The notes under the pieces are model-generated. The model saw nothing but the letters and a program-made list of their open reading frames with translations, did no database searches and had not been told where the DNA came from. Below are positions 10,087-19,068 of a DNA stretch of 44,736 bases, in pieces. Source of the stretch: a virus. The stretch lies in the IMG/VR virus record IMGVR_UViG_3300036760_000359, positions 1 to 44,736 of that record; one strand, written 5' to 3'. Position numbers and translations under genes: made by a program. The stretch's first letter is position 1; every line of letters starts with the position of its first letter.

Positions 10087-11975
10087 TAGTAGTTACCGTC
10101 CGGATGCTGCTTAAGCACAGCGTCGATATTCCTCTTGTTGACAGGAGGATGGCGATTATCTCGCATCAAAGACTGAATCGCATTATTTACTGGACTACCC
10201 TTCACCATGTCCTTATACCCGTTAGGGAACTGAGCGGCAAATGCATCTAAATCCTGTATTCCGAAAGTTTGTTGACGCCTTAAAATGCCATCAGCTATAG
10301 CTGACACCTGATCTCTGCCCACGTTATTGTGAATCTTTGCCATCTCCAGAGTATTGTGCTGGGACTGTCTGAGATCGGTTTCTATGTTCAATTCCCCAGT
10401 GCCAGGAATCCTAGCGCCAACAATAGGGATGTGCCATCCAGACTGCGGATTAGTTTCTCTTTCTTTTCCGTATAACTCAATAGCTTGCTCCGGAGAAAGC
10501 TCTTTCTCTGCCGAAACTCCACGAATAAGGGTTTCAACTTTTTTCCCGCCAGCACGATCATTTTTATAATCTTCCGCTATCTGATTATGTAGCTGTACCC
10601 ACTTATTTTTATCAAGATCGTTTATCCCGCCATACCTATAGTTGTAGTCGTCCTTCTGAAGTTGCTCTCTCTGGGAAACCGTAATTTGACCCTTTTGCTG
10701 GGCATCTCTCATTTCGGCAACGCTGCCACGGCCAGCCTGCACATCCTCCCAAAGTTTCATATACCGCTCTGGATCGTGATCTCTGTCGCCTCGGTAAATC
10801 TTGTTTACGCTATCGGCGAAAAGTGTTCGTTCTAATTCATCTTTGCCGGTTTGATTAGCTATGCGAAGAGCAGTTTCCAGCGGTACTGGGTTTGGAGATC
10901 CGTCCTGATTTTTCTGTTTGATCCCAGTGTAAATAGTATTTAAAAAACCGCGCTCGCGCCCAGCATCTTCACGCCTTCCATTCTGGTAGTCTTCCGCAAC
11001 TCTCGCCTTCGATATGGTCAGTAAGTCTAGTTTTTGCTTGTTTGATAGGTCAGCATATTGCTTGCCATTCATAACCAAATTTTCCATCTTGGCTTCGTCA
11101 AGGGTGCCATCTGGACGTTTGAAGCTGGGATCGTTTTTTACCGTAGCAAAAAGTCCCATTCCTTTGTCGAGGGCCACTTCTTTTTCCATTTGGTTTTTTA
11201 AAATGATCCTATCAGGGCCAGAAATTTCGCTTAGGTGATCGTTGAAATAGTTTTGAGCCTGTTCTCCTCGGCCAGAGGAAAGAAGATTTCCTACGGCTTC
11301 AAAATGAGTTTTACTAGCTATTTCAGCTTCTTGTTCTTTTCGTATTGGGCTATCAGCTTTAATGCCGTTTTGCTCGGCCAGGATAGCGGCGGCGTTCTTT
11401 TGCTCTTGAATATTTTGCGCTATCTTTGCCTCATCGTAACTTCCATCTGGGCCAAAGTAATCTGGGATCCGATTCCTTGTCAGTTTAATATTTGCCTCAA
11501 CGGTGTCTTTAGCAAAAAGAGCACCTTGGACGTAAACATGCTCTTGAAGTTTATGGTTTACTTCGTGCCATTGCGTAGTTGCCAGCTGATCTACCGCTTG
11601 CCTTTGCTCGTCGTTATTTGCCCCCTCTCTAAGCTGAGTAACCGAGTCTTCCCAGTCTTTCTGCACTTGATTAGGAAGTCCCTGAATGTCAGATCCCTTT
11701 TTAGCTAGAAATCCATTCGGCCCATCTTGAAGTCTAGTATGGGTAGCGTACAGCGCATTCTTTGCTCCGATAGCCCATATTTCATCGGCTTTTTTCTTCT
11801 CGCCAGCAGCTATCTTCTGCCCTTCTTCGGCGAGCGCCTGACCTGCCGAGAAGACATTACTTATTGATTGACCGCCTCCAAAAGCCTCTAGTGGAGCCTC
11901 AGTGGTATACCGAACCCCTGGCATCGGCGCTTGCTGTACCGTTTGGTTACTATCTAGTCTTGGTACGGTTGGCAT
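10086..11975 (-). CDS. Internal virion protein (ejectosome component)
   Basis: A 629-aa soluble, helix-rich protein between the small (179-aa) and very large (1985-aa) ejection proteins, the place of the middle internal core protein (T7 gp15-like role). It is dominated by charged and glutamine-rich helices with no signal peptide or membrane segment. Its ATG has AAGGAGACAGGATA upstream, and its stop overlaps the next ATG as TAATG. The N-terminus (MPTVPRLDSNQTVQQAP) resembles those of many podoviral internal proteins. The assignment is by size, composition and fixed gene order rather than a catalytic motif. Confidence 0.75.
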   Translation of the reverse strand: MPTVPRLDSNQTVQQAPMPGVRYTTEAPLEAFGGGQSISNVFSAGQALAEEGQKIAAGEKKKADEIWAIGAKNALYATHTRLQDGPNGFLAKKGSDIQGLPNQVQKDWEDSVTQLREGANNDEQRQAVDQLATTQWHEVNHKLQEHVYVQGALFAKDTVEANIKLTRNRIPDYFGPDGSYDEAKIAQNIQEQKNAAAILAEQNGIKADSPIRKEQEAEIASKTHFEAVGNLLSSGRGEQAQNYFNDHLSEISGPDRIILKNQMEKEVALDKGMGLFATVKNDPSFKRPDGTLDEAKMENLVMNGKQYADLSNKQKLDLLTISKARVAEDYQNGRREDAGRERGFLNTIYTGIKQKNQDGSPNPVPLETALRIANQTGKDELERTLFADSVNKIYRGDRDHDPERYMKLWEDVQAGRGSVAEMRDAQQKGQITVSQREQLQKDDYNYRYGGINDLDKNKWVQLHNQIAEDYKNDRAGGKKVETLIRGVSAEKELSPEQAIELYGKERETNPQSGWHIPIVGARIPGTGELNIETDLRQSQHNTLEMAKIHNNVGRDQVSAIADGILRRQQTFGIQDLDAFAAQFPNGYKDMVKGSPVNNAIQSLMRDNRHPPVNKRNIDAVLKQHPDGNY

Positions 11976-12514
11976 TATCCTGTCTCCTTCTTCGCTGTCT
12001 TGCCGCCACTATTAAAATAATAAGCCGCCTCAGATCCGTACTTAAGTGCATTTAATCCGCCAGTAAGAAGCATGTTATTCGATGCGAAGTTAGCGGCGGA
12101 ATTTTGGAAATTTCCAGAGGCAGTATCGTTTAACGCCTGTACTTTGTAACCCCAAGCTTCCTGCCACGCATTGTTTTTGATAGTGATGGCATCCATTTCG
12201 GCTATACGTTTAGTGTCGTATTGAATCTCCAGTGCGGATCCGACGCCAATGTCGATACCCTGAGCCGCAAGCGCAGCTCTCTGTGCTCCGATAACTTGCT
12301 TACCTTGCTTTATTTTTGCAGAGGCAGCCGCATTTCCTCGTTCGATAGCGTCGGTAGCCCTCATTTCTGAAATCCGAGCGTTCATGTCGGATTGCTGTTT
12401 TTGGAAAAGCCCTTGTGATCTTACCGCTCCAGACTGAGAAATATTACTAGCAAGCGAGCTACCGGCCTGCGCCAAAGATGCTGCTCCCATCCAATTTGAA
12501 TTTCCTTCACCCAT
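11975..12514 (-). CDS. Small internal virion protein, gp14-like
   Basis: A 179-aa protein rich in A, Q, S and N. It has a long central helix (GAVRSQGLFQKQQSDMNARI through DAITIKNNAWQEAWGY) containing GAQRAALAAQGIDIGVGSALE, a pattern shared by T7 gp14-type internal core proteins of many podoviruses. Gene order (nozzle, this protein, middle and large ejection proteins) is the standard ejectosome order. Its start overlaps the end of the nozzle gene by 8 bp and has GGGGGATC upstream. It likely forms the outer-membrane part of the DNA conduit. Confidence 0.78.
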   Translation of the reverse strand: MGEGNSNWMGAASLAQAGSSLASNISQSGAVRSQGLFQKQQSDMNARISEMRATDAIERGNAAASAKIKQGKQVIGAQRAALAAQGIDIGVGSALEIQYDTKRIAEMDAITIKNNAWQEAWGYKVQALNDTASGNFQNSAANFASNNMLLTGGLNALKYGSEAAYYFNSGGKTAKKETG

Positions 12515-15350
12515 TGGATCCCCCAGTTTTAAACGGCAATAGCCCTGCCGGAGCCACGGCTAAAACTGACAGAGGCACCGGATCGACCTGACGAATAAAA
12601 ATACGTCCATTAGAATTCCATTCAGGCTTAATATTAATCTCTACTGTGCCGGTGGCAAGGGCTACCGGATCATCATAACTTTCTTGGTTTCTTATTTTCT
12701 CTTCAACCAGATCCTCAAGTGGATCCACCGAATCGTCTGTTGGAGGTTTGGCCCCAACCCATATTCCGCGTGAGGACTCAACGAAAATAGTAACGCGACT
12801 GACCAGCTTTTTCTTGTCCGCTATCGTCTCACCTTGGGCTGAATCAATATCAAGAGTTTCCACGTCGGAAATAAACGGAAGACCGACCTTGATAATTCCG
12901 TATGGCTTGTCAAGGGTTATTGCGCCATTCGTTACCGTCAGAGTGTCGTAAGAAGCGTTATTCGGACTTGCAACAACAAAGCGATCCGCAAAGACCGAAA
13001 CATCTTCTCCTTCAAGGTGCCAGAGTCCACTTATATCGTCGACAGCCTTTACCCAGGAAGTGATGGCGACGGATCTCATTGCGGCTGGCACTGTCTTATG
13101 TGCCTTCCCAGTCACTACAGTACCGCTAGTGTAGGCGTTAATAGTGAATCGAATCAAAGTCCCATCGGATCCGGTGAGTTGAATTTGATTTCCAACGTCG
13201 GTAGAAACAAAGAAAGAAGTGCTTGCCGTCAGCGTTAGCGTTTCTAAATAATCCCAATCTGTGCCGCCAGAAAGGGTCATTGTTCGAGATCCGGTATTCG
13301 TTCCATCGTAGGCCAGAGAACAATCGGTGAAATTATTGTCTATAACGTCGTTGATAAGTCTCGAAGACATTCTCTCGATATATCGAACGTCTCTTCCGTC
13401 GATAGTTCTTTGAATGACCACGTAAAGAGCATCTTCATTCCCCTCTGGCACAGAGCAAACATTTTCAACAGATCCGCCAGGAAAGTCGTGACGATGCCAA
13501 CCAAAAACCTGATGCTCACGAATATAAGTAAGGCCCAAGAGCGTTCCATCGCTTCTTGCCCCCCAGACGACAGAGTGAGGGATTTGCTGATAAGTCCAAT
13601 CGACAAGCGTGTAGTTGTCAAAAAGGTGAGCCGCGAAAATAGTAAGATCGTTCCCTCGATAGCCGTCAATCTGGTAGTCGAATCCTAAGTCTCGAACTAT
13701 AGTACCGCGAGCCTGGACGTATAAAGCATTCTCACTGACGATAATGGGAGCTAAGTCGCCACTGCCATTGTAGGAATATTCTTTCGAGTTCACGTCAGTC
13801 GGTTTCAAAATACCGGCAACATCACCAAGGCAAGCCCACTCACCACCGCTTGTAAGGATGAGAAGTTTCCCAAGGTCGAGAATATGCCTAACCTCATTTA
13901 CCTGCCTGCCAGCCAGAGTGAAGGTTATAGAATCGTCATCCTGAATAGGTTGACTAGTCGTGAAGTTCGTAAATTGTCCAGTGCGAGAGGCCCAAACTTT
14001 TTCCGGATCGTTATCCGTATTTGCGAAGATAAGTCTTTGCTGAAAATAGGAAACTGTCGACGGGCCATACCCTGACTTTAGTGCATTTCCACCCGAGACG
14101 TAAGTAGTGTAGCCGGTGCTGTTGATTCCAGAGAGTTCAAAGGTGTTGGTAGCTTTGTTCGCTACGGTAAAGGTTAGGTTATTAACCTGGGTCATCCCGA
14201 CTACGCCAGAGATAATAACGCTATCTCCGTTTGAAAACCCATGAGCCGTGGCAGTTACTACCGCAGGATTTGCTTTCGTTATTGCAGAGATGTTGGCGCT
14301 CGGAAAAGGATTCCTAATACTCGGTGGAGAATCCGAGGTTAAAGGAGTGATGCCGTTATCGACGAACGAAGTACCTACTGCGACCCCAATAAAGCCATAA
14401 ACTCCATTAAGTCCCTTATAGACATTGTATTCGATAGGAGTCCCAGTAACAGGGGCCGTCCAGTTGATAGTGATAAAATTAGCAACTGAGATTGTGGCGT
14501 TTCCATTCGTCACTGTTCCTACGTCAGAGGGTGGGCTTTCTTCAAAAGTCTCGTCGTCGATAGCCGTTACTTTATAAGTGTAAGTTGTCGAGCCAGTTGT
14601 CCCACTTGCCGTAACGGATCCAATGATGGGTTTTGTTATCCCCTGGACAAAACTTTTCGTAGAAAAGGCCCAGGCCGTATGCCCAGTTCTCGCTAGTTCT
14701 CTGGGCGCATAATTAGGATGAACAATTGTAATAACGTCGGCTGACTGGACAAATTGTAATTCGGACAAGTCTGCTTCTGCGTAAGGAGAAACTATCTGAT
14801 AAATTCTCTCTGCCGTTCCACCAGAGGTGTAGGATCCGAAAGTGGTCGAGTTAACATTCGCGTTGCTCATGTACTTTAATTCGAGCGTATTCGCGCCAGT
14901 ATTAACGTTGGCTATCTTAAAATTTCTGCCATTCAGATAGGTGCCGATTGCTCCGGTTATCCCAGAAATATAAATCTCATCGCCACTAACCGGATCTGTT
15001 CCCGTATAAGTTAAGACGGCGGGGTTTGCATTTGTTATTGCGGTGATAGTTAAAGTTAGATCAGAAAGAACAACCGCGTCTCTAATAACTCGCATGTACT
15101 GATCGCCAAACTCAAGAATGTAAGTTTGACTAGAATTAAAAACGAATGGAATAAGGCGAACAGTTTTGGTCGAGTCGTTCACTTCACCGACAAACTCGGT
15201 GCCAGGACGATTAGAGGCTCCTCCATGCCGCATGACGAACATATTTCTCAACGTCCGAGCGCCAGTCGTATACTTTACGATGTCGACGCGGGCATAGAGA
15301 GATGGCGATATTTCCCCGCCAGCAAACGATAATTGACGAAAGGTGCTCAA
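12507..15350 (-). CDS. Tail nozzle (tail tubular protein B-like / stabilisation protein)
   Basis: A 947-aa beta-rich protein. Its N-terminus (FRQLSFAGGEISPSLYARVD ... GARTLRNMFVMRHGGASNRPGTEFVGEV) is a widespread signature of podovirus nozzle proteins. Two similar modules of the form ITAITNANPAVLTYTG and ISAITKANPAVVTATAHGF suggest repeated immunoglobulin-like or fibronectin-like insertions. The start is TTG at 15350, immediately after the stop of the upstream gene, with GGGGGA serving as ribosome site. It should form the hexameric tail tip below the adaptor ring. Confidence 0.87.
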   Translation of the reverse strand: MSTFRQLSFAGGEISPSLYARVDIVKYTTGARTLRNMFVMRHGGASNRPGTEFVGEVNDSTKTVRLIPFVFNSSQTYILEFGDQYMRVIRDAVVLSDLTLTITAITNANPAVLTYTGTDPVSGDEIYISGITGAIGTYLNGRNFKIANVNTGANTLELKYMSNANVNSTTFGSYTSGGTAERIYQIVSPYAEADLSELQFVQSADVITIVHPNYAPRELARTGHTAWAFSTKSFVQGITKPIIGSVTASGTTGSTTYTYKVTAIDDETFEESPPSDVGTVTNGNATISVANFITINWTAPVTGTPIEYNVYKGLNGVYGFIGVAVGTSFVDNGITPLTSDSPPSIRNPFPSANISAITKANPAVVTATAHGFSNGDSVIISGVVGMTQVNNLTFTVANKATNTFELSGINSTGYTTYVSGGNALKSGYGPSTVSYFQQRLIFANTDNDPEKVWASRTGQFTNFTTSQPIQDDDSITFTLAGRQVNEVRHILDLGKLLILTSGGEWACLGDVAGILKPTDVNSKEYSYNGSGDLAPIIVSENALYVQARGTIVRDLGFDYQIDGYRGNDLTIFAAHLFDNYTLVDWTYQQIPHSVVWGARSDGTLLGLTYIREHQVFGWHRHDFPGGSVENVCSVPEGNEDALYVVIQRTIDGRDVRYIERMSSRLINDVIDNNFTDCSLAYDGTNTGSRTMTLSGGTDWDYLETLTLTASTSFFVSTDVGNQIQLTGSDGTLIRFTINAYTSGTVVTGKAHKTVPAAMRSVAITSWVKAVDDISGLWHLEGEDVSVFADRFVVASPNNASYDTLTVTNGAITLDKPYGIIKVGLPFISDVETLDIDSAQGETIADKKKLVSRVTIFVESSRGIWVGAKPPTDDSVDPLEDLVEEKIRNQESYDDPVALATGTVEINIKPEWNSNGRIFIRQVDPVPLSVLAVAPAGLLPFKTGGSNG

Positions 15351-15668
15351 TCATCCCCCGTAAAGTTTGTCAGCCGGATTCGATTCTGATTCAGAGGGAG
15401 AAAGTGACATGGCGACTATCTGATAATCGATCCCACGCTCTACTCCATCCTGGCTTTCATTTTGACGAACGGCACACACTTCAACTTTCGCCTGAAGCAT
15501 CATCGATTCACCCACCTGTGGAAGTTTATCAATCCCCAATTTTTGTAGCGCCACTTCGTCAAGGCAAACACGAAGCCCGCATGGGTACTCCGGCTTGCTT
15601 GGCTCAGATCCGTAATCTTTTTCAGGTTGTGCGTCTGAAGGACTTAGTTTCATATCTACAAGTGCCAT
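15351..15668 (-). CDS. Small conserved virion protein, capsid-staple-like
   Basis: A 105-aa protein starting MALVDMKLSPSDAQ. Its central part (YPCGLRVCLDEVALQKLGID ... VGESMMLQAKVEVCAV) fits a conserved small podoviral protein often annotated as a capsid staple or decoration protein. It sits between the adaptor and nozzle genes, with a one-base gap on each side. It is predicted to be beta-rich with a flexible N-terminus. The role is remembered from the family and is not provable here. Confidence 0.6.
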   Translation of the reverse strand: MALVDMKLSPSDAQPEKDYGSEPSKPEYPCGLRVCLDEVALQKLGIDKLPQVGESMMLQAKVEVCAVRQNESQDGVERGIDYQIVAMSLSPSESESNPADKLYGG

Positions 15669-15669
15669 A

Positions 15670-16275
15670 TTAGTTCCTCGCTGTTATAAATTCTGATTCA
15701 GGATCTTCCTCGGATTGCTCCTCATTGAGCGCCGAAGCTTTTGCAACGCTTATTTCCTGTAAATACATTCTCATGGCTCTCTCACCCATCTTGAACGGAT
15801 CCCCTCCAGTTACTCGAGGGGCAATATACGAAGCAACCCGAAGAGAGAGCGCAAGAATAAAATCATCAGTAAAAAATGCCGGATCAGAAACTCTCACAGT
15901 GTATTCTGCCTGGGCATCAACTTCATCGGAAAAAATGAGTTTACCGGCTGTGTCTTTTGCAATTTTGGTAGGGGATCGAGACTGCCTTGAATCATTCCTA
16001 ACCCCACTCAGCATTCTTCTAAGCTTAAGGCAATCCGTTGGGAAGCGGTAAGAGTATGCCCATTCATCATTCGGATCTGATTCGACCAAACCAAGGGCTG
16101 CAATTTTAGTTGCAAACGGCCATGCAAAATCCCGCAGGGTTGCATCTCTCGCTGTTTCAAAAAATACCCGACAAGTAGACGCCTCTTCTCCTCTGTCAGT
16201 TTCTACAGCGGATAAAGTTTTCCCAATACCCAGATGAGAGAGTGCCATATTGCAGATTTCAGTATTAGAAGCCAT
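15670..16275 (-). CDS. Head-tail adaptor, tail tubular protein A-like
   Basis: A 201-aa protein with the gp11-type adaptor pattern: EICNMALSHLGIG at the N-terminus, then CRVFFETARDATLRDFAWPF, then EWAYSYRFPTDCLKLRRM. These helices form the dodecameric ring linking portal to nozzle in podoviruses. It is preceded by AGGAGGATAA before ATG, and position next to the nozzle gene agrees. One of the more secure structural calls in the window. Confidence 0.88.
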   Translation of the reverse strand: MASNTEICNMALSHLGIGKTLSAVETDRGEEASTCRVFFETARDATLRDFAWPFATKIAALGLVESDPNDEWAYSYRFPTDCLKLRRMLSGVRNDSRQSRSPTKIAKDTAGKLIFSDEVDAQAEYTVRVSDPAFFTDDFILALSLRVASYIAPRVTGGDPFKMGERAMRMYLQEISVAKASALNEEQSEEDPESEFITARN

Positions 16276-16283
16276 TTATCCTC

Positions 16284-16556
16284 CTACGGATTATACTGTC
16301 CGTCCAAACTCTCTAAAAGCGAATTCAATTCTGCGTCCGATTGAGAACCTCTAACCTGGCTCGCAATGTCTGTTTTCTTAGACTGCAAATCGTTTAGTTC
16401 TTGTGAAGAAAGATTCGACGAGAAACTATCGTTTTGAGAATCATAATTGTCATAGAGCTTAGGGGCTTCATTGTCGGTCAAAACCCTAATTCCATCTCCA
16501 TCAACTAATCCGTAGACTGCGATTACTTTTCCAGATTTATGTACGGCCACTTTCAT
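16284..16556 (-). CDS. Hypothetical virion-region protein
   Basis: A 90-aa protein I do not recognise. The N-terminal half is beta-like (MKVAVHKSGKVIAVYGLVDG), and the C-terminal half is a polar helix rich in S, D, N and Q. It has a good ribosome site (GGGGGAAAT before ATG) and lies eight bases after the glycine-rich gene and eight before the adaptor gene, so it is probably co-translated with them. It may be a partner of the glycine-rich protein or a tail-associated protein. Confidence 0.6.
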   Translation of the reverse strand: MKVAVHKSGKVIAVYGLVDGDGIRVLTDNEAPKLYDNYDSQNDSFSSNLSSQELNDLQSKKTDIASQVRGSQSDAELNSLLESLDGQYNP

Positions 16557-16564
16557 ATTTCCCC

Positions 16565-17524
16565 CTAAACCGCTATTTTAGAAAAAGAACCATCCACTCC
16601 ATTAGTCCCAGAAATTGCGCCACTTCCTCCAAGCCCTTTTGTTACAATAAATCTGGCGTCCACTGGGAATGTGCTTCCGGTGGCATAATACCAAATAATT
16701 TTTCCACCATCTCCGCCACCGCCCCCTCCACCTGATCCGCCAAAACCGCCATCTGGCTCATGGAAGGCACCGGCTCCACCATTTCCACCGTTCTGTCCGG
16801 CTACCGATATGAATCCAGTGCCGTCTCCATCCAAATAATTTCCGCGAACGTAAATTTCAATCCCTTGCCCACTATGGCCCCTCGATCCACCACCGCCACC
16901 TCCAGCTCCATCTTCGTTTCCGATCCCGTCAGCACCATTATTCCCATAAATTGCCGCTCCTGCTCCGCCTGGTTCTCCATTAACGCCAGTGGCACCGTTT
17001 CCACCAGACGAAGCACTCCCGTTTCCGCCAACGTTCGCGCCAATGTCATCCCCACCGCCGCCGCCATTTCCATTACTCTGAGAACCTCCATTCGGGCCAG
17101 GGGCATCGGATCCAGTACCACCACCGCCACCAGCTCGTTGAGTCGTTGAATAACTCAACGAGTTGCTCAGCGGATCTGACAGACTGAACGCCCCAGTAAC
17201 ATTTTGTCCGTTTCGTCCTCTGATCGAACCGCCAGTTGTCAGGGTTATATCCCCTGAAACTCCTACTATAATTACACCATCTCCGGTACTCGCCTGAAGA
17301 ATCCCACCGTTAATTATCAGTACCGACGAATAATCTTTGGTCGTTCCAGGGGCCAGCGTAACTTGAGTTGGCCCTAAAACTCCTAGTCCGTCGATAATTA
17401 GTGGCCCGTCATTTCCAAAGGGCCAAGTTGTAAATGCAGAGCCAACTCTTCTAAAATCATTATTCGAGTACAGCCGCCTTTTCCGTTGTAGAACAGCCCT
17501 CAAACAGCACTTTTCTTCAACCAA
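16565..17524 (-). CDS. Glycine-rich adhesin-like virion protein (start uncertain)
   Basis: An open frame of up to 319 codons. The N-terminal third is beta-like (LIIDGLGVLGPTQVTLAPG, then ILQASTGDGVIIVGVSGD). Residues from about 130 to 280 are extremely glycine-rich, with runs such as GGGGGTG, NGGGGGDD and GGSGGGGGGGDGG mixed with N, D, A and S. Such runs can build a polyglycine-II sandwich like the phage S16 gp38 receptor-binding adhesin. No ATG opens this frame: the earliest in-frame starts are TTG at 17524 or TTG at about 17503, both beside the end of the upstream gene, so translation is probably coupled. A C-terminal beta segment follows (KIIWYYATGSTFPVDARF). Confidence 0.65.
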   Translation of the reverse strand: MVEEKCCLRAVLQRKRRLYSNNDFRRVGSAFTTWPFGNDGPLIIDGLGVLGPTQVTLAPGTTKDYSSVLIINGGILQASTGDGVIIVGVSGDITLTTGGSIRGRNGQNVTGAFSLSDPLSNSLSYSTTQRAGGGGGTGSDAPGPNGGSQSNGNGGGGGDDIGANVGGNGSASSGGNGATGVNGEPGGAGAAIYGNNGADGIGNEDGAGGGGGGSRGHSGQGIEIYVRGNYLDGDGTGFISVAGQNGGNGGAGAFHEPDGGFGGSGGGGGGGDGGKIIWYYATGSTFPVDARFIVTKGLGGSGAISGTNGVDGSFSKIAV

Positions 17525-17931
17525 AGTGTAATGTCGTAACTAGATCCGCTAACCCCTCCATTCGTAGTGAGTAAAATATCTCCGGCTCCCCCAGAGGATC
17601 TTGGATCTAAAAGTCCAGAGGTACTCGTTTTTTCGACGATAACCCCATATTTCCCTGTAAAATCTTCGTAACCGTTATTGCAAAGTACCATCGCAAGATC
17701 GTCAGTCGTATGATCCCAAAGAAGGCGCACACTAGTAAAACCCTGGATAGACCAACGAACTTGCTCTATGTCGAGACTGTTCGGCTCAGCGCCATCAGTA
17801 GCAACTGCAATGGCAGACTTGTCGACTTTTATAACGGCAGTTTCTCCAGTACCGTCGCTGATATTAGTAAGGTGGACAATATACTGGTAGGGAGTTTCTA
17901 AGATAAGTCTGGTTGTAACGGCATCGGCCAT
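17500..17931 (-). CDS. Conserved podovirus virion protein, function unknown
   Basis: A 143-aa beta-rich protein whose C-terminal part (VRLLWDHTTDD ... SSGGAGDILLTTNGG ... SYDITLWLKKSAV) is a pattern I associate with a conserved protein in podovirus head-gene clusters. It appears complete and soluble. It overlaps the glycine-rich frame by up to 25 bp in the -1 frame. I see no canonical slippery heptamer at the overlap, so coupled restart is likelier than a programmed fusion. Probable decoration or tail-associated protein. Confidence 0.65.
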   Translation of the reverse strand: MADAVTTRLILETPYQYIVHLTNISDGTGETAVIKVDKSAIAVATDGAEPNSLDIEQVRWSIQGFTSVRLLWDHTTDDLAMVLCNNGYEDFTGKYGVIVEKTSTSGLLDPRSSGGAGDILLTTNGGVSGSSYDITLWLKKSAV

Positions 17932-17932
17932 T

Positions 17933-18418
17933 TTACATCCTCATCATTTCGGAAATTTTAGATTTGGCTGCGGCGATTTCTTTCTTAATCGACTCAAGCC
18001 TTACGCTTTTTTCTTCAATTTCCTTTTCTACGGAGGAAAGTACCGCCCGTCTCTCGTTAATTTTCTGATCTATTCCAGCACCATTCTTTTTGGCTTCGTC
18101 GACGATAGAAGCCGCTTTCTTATTTGCCCTCTCGATAATGGCACCAACTTTGTTCTCGGCTTCAGCTACTACCTGTTCAGCATGTCCTTCTGATTCGGAA
18201 GCTCGATCAAGAAGATCTTGCAGCTCTCCTTGCCTGAGTTTCAACTTAGGTAAAATCTTTTCGAGTTCCCTTTCTGCGTTAGCCTTTCGTTCAGTCGCTT
18301 CACGTTCAAGTTGCTCGATATTACCTATCTTTTCCAGTGCCTCGGCAGCACTAAAAAGAGGTTGGAGCTTATTTACAAAGTTCCTAATATCGTTCGCAGC
18401 TTGATTGGCTAAACTCAA
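17933..18418 (-). CDS. Coiled-coil protein
   Basis: A 161-aa protein, almost wholly alpha-helical coiled coil from about residue 30 to the end (E/K/R/A heptads, for example ASESEGHAEQVVAEAENKVG). No membrane segment or catalytic motif. The start is TTG at 18418, overlapping the previous stop as TTGA, with AGGAGAGGATC as ribosome site. Positioned among minor capsid/decoration genes, it might be a trimeric linker or chaperone. No specific function can be assigned. Confidence 0.6.
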   Translation of the reverse strand: MSLANQAANDIRNFVNKLQPLFSAAEALEKIGNIEQLEREATERKANAERELEKILPKLKLRQGELQDLLDRASESEGHAEQVVAEAENKVGAIIERANKKAASIVDEAKKNGAGIDQKINERRAVLSSVEKEIEEKSVRLESIKKEIAAAKSKISEMMRM

Positions 18419-18774
18419 GATCCTCTCCTAACTAACATGAAGGAAATTGTCAGTGCAGTATTAGCCCCGCCGCCAGAAGATCTCGGTCTAACATACCTAG
18501 TCACTTCTTCGATAGCCTCGATAGCAGCGGCAGTTTTAGAAATTGCGTTTCCCTGTGGATCGGTAAGCGTAACGTAGTTCGTCCCATCGTTACTGCCTTC
18601 GACAACAACCGTGGCGCTATCAAAAGTACCGGCGATTTGGACACTTCTTATTGCTGATCCAGGTTGCTCCATTGCGACTCCGGTATCGCCAGATCCGGAA
18701 AACTCATACGAGGCCAGGGTTGCATTGTCCCTAAATTTTGCAACATCACTTACTGTGGGTGTTATGGTCGCCAT
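18415..18774 (-). CDS. Putative beta-sandwich decoration protein
   Basis: A 119-aa protein with a sequence typical of small beta-sandwich virion proteins: SVQIAGTFDSATVVVEGSND followed by TNYVTLTDPQGN. The SNDGTNY turn resembles carbohydrate-binding or sialidase-like beta-propeller/sandwich repeats used in capsid decorations. It has AGGAGGATAA before ATG. It is close to the capsid and cement genes, so a head or tail surface role is plausible. Confidence 0.6.
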   Translation of the reverse strand: MATITPTVSDVAKFRDNATLASYEFSGSGDTGVAMEQPGSAIRSVQIAGTFDSATVVVEGSNDGTNYVTLTDPQGNAISKTAAAIEAIEEVTRYVRPRSSGGGANTALTISFMLVRRGS

Positions 18775-18791
18775 TTATCCTCCTTGAATGG

Positions 18792-18818
18792 GAAGGGGGC
18801 CAGATTCCTCCGGCCCCC
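18792..18818 (-). terminator. GC-rich hairpin between head genes
   Basis: An inverted repeat in the 50-bp gap between the 77-aa and 119-aa genes: GGGGGCC and GGCCCCC flank a short AGATTCCTCC-type loop. The stem is strong, but no long T-run follows on the minus strand. It may therefore attenuate transcription or stabilise the upstream mRNA (capsid and cement) rather than terminate fully. Confidence 0.4.
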
Positions 18819-18824
18819 AACCAA

Positions 18825-19058
18825 TCACAGCACTTCCTGATTCCCAGAGGACAAATCCTCGGGAGGAGGTGCTTCAACCTTTTTGGATTTTACTTTTTTA
18901 CTCGCTGGACGAGATTCCTCGGCATCTGAAGCGTCAGCTTCGTCGAGTCGTTTCATCCATTTCTTAGAGAATTCCTTTTCATTTTTCAAATCAAGGATTT
19001 CCCCAGGATTTCTGCGAGCTACTCCATAATACCCAACTTTGGTTACTTGAACTTTCAT
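18825..19058 (-). CDS. Small conserved head-region protein
   Basis: A 77-aa protein. The N-terminal 35 residues (MKVQVTKVGYYGVARRNPGE ... KEFSKKWM) follow a pattern common in small proteins next to podovirus and siphovirus head genes. The C-terminal half is low-complexity and charged (SRPASKKVKSKKVEAPPPED), probably disordered. It has AAGGAGTAGCTG before ATG. A 50-bp gap separates it from the next gene downstream; that gap contains a GC-rich inverted repeat (GGGGGCC ... GGCCCCC region near 18797-18820). Confidence 0.6.
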   Translation of the reverse strand: MKVQVTKVGYYGVARRNPGEILDLKNEKEFSKKWMKRLDEADASDAEESRPASKKVKSKKVEAPPPEDLSSGNQEVL

Positions 19059-19068
19059 CAGCTACTCC

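Noticed and set aside
11235-11708. 157-codon plus-strand frame opposite the 629-aa internal virion gene
   Set aside because: Antisense shadow of a well-supported gene, hydrophobic composition typical of shadow frames and no ribosome site.
17500-17524. Programmed -1 frameshift fusing two virion genes
   Set aside because: The overlap has AAGAAAAG but no X-XXY-YYZ heptamer that keeps pairing after slippage; non-ATG coupled restart is simpler.
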